NCBI RefSeq assembly: GCF_005239225.2
Contig: NC_133300.1
Span: 20,201,584 to 20,265,583 of the forward strand
Reading direction: 5' to 3'
DNA length: 64,000 nt
Origin: Populus alba
Taxonomy: Eukaryota; Streptophyta; Magnoliopsida; Malpighiales; Salicaceae
The notes under the pieces were generated by a model. That model did no database searches. It saw only the letters and a program-made list of their open reading frames with translations, and was not told the origin of the DNA. Shown here in pieces: positions 56,216-64,000 of this stretch; position 1 is the first letter of the stretch, and every line of letters begins with the position of its first letter. The position numbers and the translations under genes are program-made.

Positions 56216-57289
56216 CGGTCACGCGCCCCGAGCTCAACATTCATGGATCCAAGCAAAACGTCTGGACTAGTTATTCATCTTTTATGAGCTCGAGCACCTT
56301 GTCTAAGCCCAACACTTATCAAAAAAAAATTCTTTTTCATTGATCATATACATATTACTTCGAGTATAATGCAACTCAAAATATCAAAAGGGTAAAGTTA
56401 CACTTTAACCCTTCTCTCCATAAAAGAACAAAATTCATGGGCTATCAATACACCATGAATCCTTCAAGCCAAATATTCACAATCTTTTCATTTAACATAC
56501 ATATTGTCAGAGTCTATCTCTCTAAAATGTTATTGCACTCTCTTTCTATAAATTTACTGACTTTACCATTGAAGAGTCCATATATCCATCAAAAAAGATC
56601 TTTTGCAGGTACTAGTTACAAGTTACTTGGCTTATTAGACACTACATGCTATTATCACAACTATCGGTCACAACAATTATCAACCCCTAGGCTTTCCATA
56701 TTAAGTTATCAAATATCTTGACTAGGGAGAACGAATGAGATTACTTGAACTAAGAGATCAATAAATTATCCAACATATCAGTTTTATTTTTAAGCATCTT
56801 GGGTTCAAGATTTATCGGTGATTGATTAATATTCTTGCATTTTCGTACCCATTATTATTAATTGTGTATTGTTCATATTTTTAAATCTAATTTTTATAAA
56901 ATTAATTAGCATCATCATTGAAAACTCTTGAGAAAATACGTAAGATAGGATAGGTCATGATCATCTTTGATCTCTGATGCATCTTAGATTCTGAGAGAGA
57001 TATCACTTGGTTTTCTACAAGGGTTGTTTATGCTATTGTGCTTACTGCTTAGGAAGTTCTAAGTAAAGGATAGATTCTTTAGAAGAATTTTTTTCCTAAG
57101 TAAAAGATTTGATGACCATCATACATTCGTTCCTTCAATCACCACGAAGTAAAGGATATATATTTTTATATTTTTTAACTTTCCTGGCCATGTTCGAAAA
57201 AAAAATATTTTAGGACTAGTTTGGCCCGCGTCCCAAAAACTACTAGACCCATAGCCTATTAAGAGTCCATGAATCCAATATCCCAGCAA
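56216..57289. other. Intergenic with an orphan CNL-upstream block
   Basis: 56953-57106 matches the DNA upstream of CNL gene 1 (33731-33868). The rest shows no gene. Confidence 0.55.
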
Positions 57290-58600
57290 AACCTTGAAAA
57301 ACTCTCACCGTTTCCTTTTTTTATATATATGGTTATGTTACGTAGTATAAATAATAATAAAAAAAAATGAGAATGTACTTAATTAATTAAACAATATTTT
57401 CCCTCTGCAGCAGCTTGAAAAGAGTAGTAAAATTAATGCTATAAATGATTCAGAAATGCAAGGACCATACAGAGCCGTGCTCATAAGAATTAGACTATCA
57501 CAGTAGCAAGCGAGCTAAGACCGATCCTCAATTCCTATATATATAGAACTTCAAAGCAGTATCTGCCTTATTTGGCCAATTACACAAACAAATAATGATT
57601 AAATCGCTAATATTATAAAAAAGAAAACAGCATTTTAAACAAGCAATTCATGAACTACATTTCACACAACATGATAAAAGATGGCATGTGTTTCATATTT
57701 ACTTGTCTAAAAGACTTTAATATATATTCATAAATTTAGAATTTAGAATTTAGACTTTAACTGTGGGCAATCATGGATTAACATATTCGTGTTTTTAACT
57801 GCAAAATTTCTGTATACAAAGTTAAAATTACATTACGGAATAAAGTAAAGGGTGTGGTGTTTTTCCTCTTCGTATCAACATTTATTAGTTTTGTTTGTTT
57901 TTATATTTTAAAAATATTTTTAAAAAAATTTAATTTTTTTATTTTAAATTAATATTTTTTTAGTATTTTTAGATCATTTAATACTCTAATATCAAAAATA
58001 ATTTTTAAAAAATAAAAAAATATATTATTTTGATATATTTTTTTAATAAAAAGCATTCAAATATGCTTTCAATGCACTGATAATAAAAATGTGTTTGATT
58101 TTTTTTTTATCTTAAAATGAGATTTTTTATGTTTTTGAATTGTATTGTTAAAAATAATTTTAAAAATTAAAAAAATTTATTTTAATATATTTCTAAATAA
58201 TTATCTCAATCTCAAATAATCTTTTAAAAATTTATTGAATAATCAACTCACTGCAAGACGAAAAAAACAGCTGTTTGCTCTCTTTGGTCTTTTGCAAAAT
58301 TTAGGGGTACCCAAATTCTACGAACCCATTTTACCCATCCACAAACCATTTTGAGTAAAAAAAGAAAAAGAAAAAAGGCAAGCAATGGTCAAAGATGCTC
58401 CGCAGCTGTAATGCACTCATAATAAGAAATTAATTATTTATAAAATTATCTGAATTTAATAGGTTAATTCAGGTTAGCTTATCCATGCTTCCCTGTGAGC
58501 CAACTTGATTTTTAGAGTAAAAGAAGAAGAAGAAGCAAACAATGGTCAAAGATGTGGGTCCAAGCCAAAGAAGTGCACCGGCTAAGCTCCTTTAATGAAA
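57290..58600 (+). repeat. Segmental duplicate (partner 59863-60690)
   Basis: 57290-57720 (ACCTTGAAAAACTCTCACCG, AGCTAAGACCGATCCTCAAT, CAAAGCAGTATCTGCC) matches 59863-60300. 58247-58430 (GTTTGCTCTCTTTGGTCTTT, CAATGGTCAAAGATGCTCCG) matches parts of 60433-60690. A MITE-like insertion (57886-58215) lies within this copy. No gene was found. Confidence 0.75.
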
Positions 58601-58616
58601 TGGGTGCATTTAAAGC

Positions 58617-58832
58617 GTATTTGGCAGTGTGGTAGCGTTTGCTTTTCAAATAGCTTTTCATGTCGAAAAACATGCAAATGATGTTTTTTCATTTTTTAAA
58701 AATCATTTTTGACATCAGCACATCAAAACGATCCAGAAAGTACAACCGTCACTCAATTTTAACAAAAAAAAAAAAAAATTTGAAATTTTACAAAACGCCG
58801 GTTTGGCAACAATGCCAAACGGGCTCTTAATA
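58617..58832. mobile_element. MITE with recognisable termini
   Basis: Left end TTTGGCAGTGTGGTAGCG, core CACATCAAAACGATCCAG, right end GGCAACAATGCCAAACGGGC. The ends are partly inverted (TTTGGCA/TGCCAAA). It belongs to the same family as the repeat at 43986, in opposite orientation. Confidence 0.65.
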
Positions 58833-59084
58833 AAAGCACATAAATTCCACCAAAAAGAACTTTTAAAATAAATTTCAATGTTCAAAGATAAGGGTCCATG
58901 CCAAAGACAATAATTCAAATACATAACATAAAATACGGTAGTTTTTTTTTATGTAGGGTATTTTTTAAATATATTAAAATAATATTTTTTAAAATTATTT
59001 TTTATTTATATTTGCCATTAAAATATTTATAAAATACTAAAAATATTTGCAAAATGTAACCTCCAAAATCACTACAGGAAAAGA

Positions 59085-59160
59085 GAGAAAATGAAAAAGG
59101 AAAGATCCCTATTCCATGGGAGAAGCTACAACACAATTGCGAAACTCAAGGATCATTGGC
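59085..59160 (+). pseudogene. Short CNL-border relic
   Basis: CTATTCCATGGGAGAAGCTA followed by CAACACAATTGC matches the end of the relic-leader module found at 46230, 47120, 49065, 61740 and 63605. Confidence 0.7.
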
Positions 59161-59343
59161 ATATTAAAAAATTCACCATGATATTAACATATATCCCTGT
59201 TTTCCGAGCCACAATTTCAATTGATATCAAATATAATGTATCAAATAAGTTAATAATGTATTCAATTTATTATATATTATTTTCCCAGCCAACTAGCATC
59301 CCACGTAGCAAATTCATAATTCACAGCGACAAATATAGCAACC

Positions 59344-59528
59344 AGGATGTTGTTAGGAAATGGCGTTTCAAAAGATGTTTTATTAAAATTTATTTATTTT
59401 ATTTAAAATTATTTTTATATATTTTTAGATAGTGTAGATGTGTTAATGTAAAAAATATTTATAAAAATAAAAAAAAATATTATTTTAAAATATATTTAAA
59501 TAAAAAATATTTTACAAAACAATCACCA
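59344..59528. mobile_element. AT-rich MITE
   Basis: GGATGTTGTTAGGAAATGGC at the left edge, TGTAGATGTGTTAATGT core, AATATTATTTTAAAATATAT. Same family as 61371-61546, which also begins GGATGTTGTTTG. Confidence 0.55.
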
Positions 59529-59539
59529 AAATACTTTTT

Positions 59540-59862
59540 GATACCACTTTATTGGTGCCATTTTGGATGGCACATGGACACATTCAATCATCCAATCCAA
59601 ATTAAAACATGGAAGATGCTGGCTTGCGTTATGTTCGCGAGTGGATCTCAAAATGTTTCTTCCAAGATTATATTTTATTTCAAATGCATGATCTTGCATC
59701 ATCATTGGCTCAAAATGAGTGCTCGATCGTAAGCTCTCAAAACCACAACTTTTCCAAAACGACCCGTTATTTGTCAGTCATTTCATTTTTTCATCAAACT
59801 CTCCCAAGTCCCCATATGAGTTCGACCATGTGAGTTTTATTAAGCGGAACTCCACTCTTATT
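59540..59862 (+). pseudogene. CNL fragment: winged helix to LRR border, joined to a leader piece
   Basis: Encodes GAILDGTWTH-like remains in shifted frame, then EDAGLRYVREWISKCFFQDY, MHDLASSLAQNECSIVSSQNH, KTTRYLSV and FFHQTLPSPH. Directly after, GCGGAACTCCACTCTTATTC from the CNL leader is attached. Several frameshifts; not functional. Confidence 0.85.
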
Positions 59863-60700
59863 CCAAAACCTTGAAAAACTCTCACCGTTACCTTTTTTTA
59901 TATGGTTATGTTACGTAGTATAAATAATCAAATAAATTAAGAATGTACTTAATTTATTAAACAACATTTTCCCTCTTCAGCAGCTTGAAATTCGGGTGGA
60001 ATTATGGTTCCTTGAGAAGAGTAGTAAAATTAATGCTATAAATGATTCAGAAATGGAAGGACCATATAAAACCGTGTTCATAAGAATTAGACTGTCATGG
60101 TAGCAAGCGAGCTAAGACCGATCCTTAATTCCTATATATATAGAACTTCAAAGCAGTATCTGCCTTATTTGGCCAATTACACAGAAACAATTAAGGATTA
60201 AATCGTTAATATTATGAAAAGGAAAACAGCCTTTTAAACAAGCAATTCATGAAGTGTATTGCACATAACATGCTTAAATATGACATGTATGTCCATGTGT
60301 TTAGGATTTAAAATTAAGGTTTCTAATTACACAAAGGGACCCATCGGCAGGAGAATTATTGGGAATGTGGTTTTTGTTAAACAATCCAATTTAAACAAAG
60401 AGAAATAAGAATATGAGAGAGAGAGAGAGAGAGGGCAAACAATGGTCAAAGATGCTCCGCGGTTGTAATACACTAATAATAATAAATTGATTTGTAGGCA
60501 ATAATTAACTCACTACAACACGAAAAAACAATTGTTTGCTCTATTTGGTCTTTGCAAAAGTTAGGGGTTTACCCAAATTCTACGAACCCATCCACAAACC
60601 ATTTATAGTAAAAAAATAAAAAATATAAAAATAGGGCATACAATGGTGAAAGATGGTCGGCAGCTGTAATGCACTTATAAAGCCTAACTTAATTATCAAT
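59863..60700 (+). repeat. Segmental duplicate of 57290-58430
   Basis: High similarity from ACCTTGAAAAACTCTCACCG through CAGCTGTAATGCACTTATAA, with a GA microsatellite (60413-60433) and reordered sub-blocks. No gene was found. Confidence 0.75.
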
Positions 60701-61179
60701 GAGATTATCTCAATATCTCAATATATTTATAGTTAAATTAAAAAAAATTAAAAAAAAAAAATATCATATTGGTGGATAAACTTATCAAATATATAAATCG
60801 GGTAAGTTAGGCTAGTATTTCAAATCTGTGAACTGGATTATGAACTTCACTAGAATTATAAAAAATATATTTAATTTATTTTTTATTTAACTATAAATAA
60901 CTAAAATAGATGATTATAAAATCAAACACAATCTCAAATCATGCAAAGACCATGGAAAGATAAAATAAAAAAAATAAAAAATTAAATTTTTAACTATCTC
61001 AATATTAAAAAATAAAAACGATAAAAATAATTTTTAAAAAATCATATATTAAAAAACAAACAAGGTAAAAAAAATTGTAACAATACAATACTTTTCCCAT
61101 GTCATTTAGCTTATCGTTGTAGTAATGCGTGACTCTGTACATTTACTTTATTTGTTAATTATAATTTTTATTATAATCA
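60701..61179. other. AT-rich intergenic with MITE remnants
   Basis: Runs of A/T and a MITE-like core near 60960-61070. No gene. Confidence 0.5.
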
Positions 61180-61370
61180 TCAGCCTTAGATATTTATTTC
61201 TTGGTACTAAGCAAAAGCGGTTGCCCAGAAGATGGGATTGGTTACTTGAAATTGCTTCAAACTTTACTCATCTATGAGTGAAAATCTAGAAAATTTGTGA
61301 GAATATATGCAAGGTCTTGAAAAAAATGCTTTCTTTGTTGTTACATTTTTTCAAAAGATTACTACTTCTA
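61180..61370 (+). pseudogene. CNL fragment: LRR piece fused to an RNBS-D piece
   Basis: ATCAGCCTTAGATATTTATT and AAGCAAAAGCGGTTGCCCAG match the gene 2 LRR near 51205-51250, followed by the ENLEN(L)...MQGL LRR piece. At about 61317 it switches to AAAAAATGCTTTCTTTGTTG ... CAAAAGATTAC, which is the RNBS-D region (gene 2 50520-50560). The protein order is therefore reversed. Confidence 0.8.
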
Positions 61371-61546
61371 GGATGTTGTTTGAATTGAGTTTCAAAAAAT
61401 ATTTTATTAAAATTTATTATTTTTGTTTAATATTTATTTTTTTATTTTATTTAATGAGTTGATGTTAAAATTATTTTTTTAAAATAAAAGAATTATTTTA
61501 ATATATTTTCAAAAAAAAATATTAAAAAAAAAAAAAAAACCTCTCT
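61371..61546. mobile_element. AT-rich MITE between CNL fragments
   Basis: Begins GGATGTTGTTTGAATTGAG and ends in A runs. It separates RNBS-D remains from winged-helix remains that would be adjacent in a CNL gene. Confidence 0.5.
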
Positions 61547-61549
61547 CAT

Positions 61550-61790
61550 ATAATTTTGGATGTAACATGGACTCATTCAATCGAAAGTCCAAATGACAGC
61601 TTGGGGAACATGCTGGCTTGCGTTATGTGCGCGAGTTGATCTCAAAATGTTTCTTTCAAGGTTATATTTTATTTTAAATGCGTTTAGAATTGAACATCAT
61701 TGGCTCAAACTCTCCCCAGGTCGACCATGTGTGGTCACTATTCCATGGAGAAGCTGCAACACAGTTGCATCACTATAAATTAATCTTCCT
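61550..61790 (+). pseudogene. CNL fragment: winged helix and LRR border
   Basis: ATTTTGGATGTAACATGGAC, then LACVMCARVDLKMFL in shifted frame (from LRYVRELISKCFFQ), a decayed MHD region, GTCGACCATGTGTGGTCACT and ATTCCATGGAGAAGCTGCAA. The start is cut by the MITE at 61371. Confidence 0.8.
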
Positions 61791-61819
61791 TCCTTGTTAG
61801 CAACGACTTCTCAAGCGGA

Positions 61820-61945
61820 ACTCCATGATATTAAATGACAAACATATCCCTGTTTTCCGAGCCACAATTTTCAATTGATATCAAATATAAATGTATCAAA
61901 TAAGTTAATAATGTATTTAATTTATTATATATTATTTTCCCTCCT
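61820..61945 (+). repeat. Short duplicate (partner 59170-59300)
   Basis: ATATCCCTGTTTTCCGAGCC and GATATCAAATATAA(A)TGTATC recur. Both copies follow a CNL-border relic, so they share a duplication history. Confidence 0.75.
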
Positions 61946-62106
61946 CAACTTGGTACATAAATTAAGATTAAGTAGATAACACGTAGGGTGGATTCATAGG
62001 TTCTTGGTCAACTACTCAAAAAACAATTAAGGATAGCTAATATAATGAAGAAAAGAAAAGAAAGAGAACAGGGGAACAACCAATTAAACAAGCGATCCAT
62101 GGAGGA

Positions 62107-62580
62107 TGGAGCCATTTTACATTTTAATTAAGAAGACTCAACGACTTCTCCTCTCCACTCAGAAAAGAAAGAAAGCAGAACTCCACTCTTATCTCAATCA
62201 TTTTTTCCTATCAAACACTTCTCCCCTCACTCAAAAAGAAAATGGCAGAAGCTTTTGCTGCCGAGATTGCAAAATCCCTTTTAGGGAAGTTAGGCTCTTT
62301 CGCTGTTCAGGAATTTCGTTTGGCATGGGGACTTGAAGATGACCTTGCACGTCTTGAAGAGATATTGAAAGCCATCAACGCGGTGCTGTCCGATGCTGAG
62401 CAGAAACAATCAAAGAATAACGGGATTCGGCTCTGGCTCCATATGCTCAGAGAAGTCTTGTGTGATGCAGAGGACATGCTGGCTTGCGTTATGTGTGCGA
62501 GCTGATCTCAAAATGTTTCTTCCAGGATTATGAGGAAGCAATTTCCAAGATCCCCAAATGAGTTTTAACAAATACATAAG
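62107..62580 (+). pseudogene. CNL fragment: leader and coiled coil fused to winged-helix piece
   Basis: The leader (GAAGACTCAACGACTTCTCC ...) precedes Met 62242: MAEAFAAEIAKSLLGKLGSF, then ARLEEILKAINAVLSDAEQK and REVLCDAEDM. At about 62480 the sequence jumps from the EDVLDEIE region to LRYVRELISKCFFQDYEE in another frame, deleting the entire NB-ARC. A stop follows at 62503-62505, so an 87-aa coiled-coil-only product is possible on paper. Confidence 0.87.
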
Positions 62581-63449
62581 CCTAATTTTTTTTTAATAAT
62601 AAATTGATTAAGAATTATGCTTCAATATTTATTTTGATTTATTTTATATGAGATTATGATAATCTCATTACTCGAGTTGCGAGTTTTAATAGGATAATCT
62701 AAATTAATTATTTTATTTTTTTATAATTTATTTTATATAAAGTTATTTTAATTTTATGATATAAGTTATGAGTTTGTATGATGTATTTATTGACGGGCAC
62801 TTCATTAAAGAAACAACGTAATCTAAACGGAAGATTTGCTTACTATCCTGCAATGTTGTGAAGTAGGTTTCCAACATTTAATTAAAAACTCATGAACTAA
62901 AAGACTTGGTCTCGATTTGAGGAAGCATGAAATAGATGGGAGAATCCTCGACTAAATCAAGGCACATGGACTCCAAGTTATTTTATGAATCAAAGATGGA
63001 AAGAGTTCCTTTGTACTGTAATTATTTATTTTGATTTATTTTATATGAGATTATCAAACACACAAACATATACAGACAAGAATGATGACAAAAGGAGTAA
63101 GAAATCATTGCTTTTGCTTGAAAAAATGAATTGCTTAAATTAAATATCCAGTCATCGACTATCACCTATAACATGAACCAGGATCATGCTTTTGCGAATT
63201 GTTGGATGCATCAACGGTCTGCAAGCTATGCCCAGCAAGACGTCGTAGAATTTCCTCACATAACGTGTATGGTGCAACGCTACCATAACCAAATCCATTC
63301 GAGGATTCTGGCGAGCTCTGTTCTGGTTTGCTCGTTCATTTTACTTGTTGAACAGAGTCGTGTTTTTTTTTTAATTTATAAATTAGATATAATTTTCATG
63401 TATTTCTTAAAAGTTACACCATTTTAATTATATAATTGTTCTCTAAATT
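62581..63449. other. Intergenic, no recognised gene
   Basis: AT-rich with a TTTATTTTATATGAGATTAT word repeated near 62635 and 63035. No coding region or RNA was recognised. Confidence 0.5.
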
Positions 63450-63821
63450 AAAATTTTAAATTGCTCAAAATGAGTTTTAAATCATAAGCTCTCAAAAACC
63501 ACCAATTTCCAAAACGACCCGTCATTTTCAGTTACTGATTCCATTTCATTTTTTCATCAAACTCTCCCCAAATCCCCAAATGATGTCGACCATGTGTGGT
63601 CAATATTCCATGGAAGAAGCTACAACACAATTGCATAACTCCAAATTACTAGTCCTTCCTTATTAGCAACTTCTTGTCAATTTCTTCTTTTCGACTTTTC
63701 ATAACTTAAATTTATGATCAAGAAGACTCGACGACTTCTCCTATCCACTCAGAAAGCGGAACTCCACTCTTATCTCAATCATTTCTTCCTATCAAACACT
63801 TCTCCCCTCACTCAAAAAAAA
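63450..63821 (+). promoter_or_regulatory. Relic-leader module upstream of CNL gene 3
   Basis: 63460-63650 is a CNL coding relic (SQNEF.SSK...RHFQLLIPFHFFIKLSPNP-like, then ATTCCATGGAAGAAGC). 63715-63821 is the leader up to CACTCAAAAAAAAATGG. Same structure as 46138-46434 and 48955-49265. Confidence 0.6.
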
Positions 63822-64000
63822 ATGGCAGAAGCTTTTGCAGCCGAGATTGCAAAATCCCTTTTAGGGAAGCTGGGCTCTTTCGCTGTACAAGAATTTCGTT
63901 TGGCATGGGGACTTGAAGATGACCTTGCACGTCTTGAAGAGAGATTGAAAGCCATCAACGCGGTGCTGTCCGATGCTGAGAAGCAACAATCAAAGAATGA
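63822..64000 (+). CDS. CNL gene 3, N-terminal coiled coil (cut by window end)
   Basis: Met 63822 opens MAEAFAAEIAKSLLGKLGSF, followed by AVQEFRLAWGLEDDLARLEE and RLKAINAVLSDAEKQQSKN, still open at the window edge. It is nearly identical to the gene 2 coiled coil, with AVQEF in place of AGQEF. Whether the gene is complete cannot be judged from the window. Confidence 0.85.
   Translation, partial: MAEAFAAEIAKSLLGKLGSFAVQEFRLAWGLEDDLARLEERLKAINAVLSDAEKQQSKN

Noticed and set aside
1..64000. tRNA, rRNA or snRNA genes
   Set aside because: The only A/B-box pair seen belongs to the SINE at 43537; no cloverleaf or rRNA segment was recognised by eye.

Overview
This is plant nuclear DNA: AT-rich, intron-bearing, full of LTR retrotransposons, MITEs and a SINE, with a clustered family of CC-NB-LRR (CNL) disease-resistance genes. 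The style of the repeats (especially a very abundant AT-rich MITE) and of the CNLs suggests Salicaceae, probably Populus. That species call is inference. There is nothing prokaryotic in the window.

Layout. (1) 1-5826: 3' part of a Ty3/Gypsy element of the Tat (Ogre-like) lineage, element A, with gag tail, protease, RT, two RNase H domains and integrase, broken by stops and a frameshift. (2) 5828-7682: a mosaic of minus-strand LTR, PPT and 3'UTR-repeat pieces, including an internally deleted LTR and an inverted LTR segment. (3) 7683-10966: unassigned DNA, two captured exons of the ribosome-biogenesis gene BOP1, and a MITE-like repeat. (4) 11187-13945: minus-strand relic of a Tat upstream ORF (DUF7745-type plus coiled coil) and its leader. 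(5) 15992-32876: a nearly complete 16.9-kb Tat/Ogre-like element B with two LTRs, PBS, ORF1, gag-pro, a candidate intron, pol, a long 3'UTR with tandem repeats, and a PPT. (6) 34040-42740: CNL gene 1, a pseudogene with two frameshifts, a 3.7-kb LTR element between its NB-ARC and LRR parts (5-bp TSD) and a 1.95-kb solo LTR in a terminal intron (5-bp TSD). (7) 42474-49265: shared downstream blocks, a SINE with a perfect 14-bp TSD, a cytochrome P450 fragment and CNL fragments. (8) 49266-52259: CNL gene 2, the only intact gene of its class here. (9) 52260-63821: rearranged duplicates, a 1-kb non-autonomous hAT element, MITEs and at least six CNL fragments. (10) 63822-64000: the start of CNL gene 3, cut by the window edge.

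The cluster appears to have grown by repeated duplication of a module made of a CNL coding relic, the gene leader and a new ATG, with later deletion, fusion and transposon insertion. The gene 1/gene 2 pair gives paralogous pre-insertion sites for several transposons.

The most unusual signal is in the element B LTRs: four (5' LTR) or five (3' LTR) hairpins with a constant GCCAGA loop, a bulged A and stems that change by compensating substitutions, preceded by a tight cluster of long perfect hairpins. This looks like a selected RNA structure in the retrotransposon transcript.
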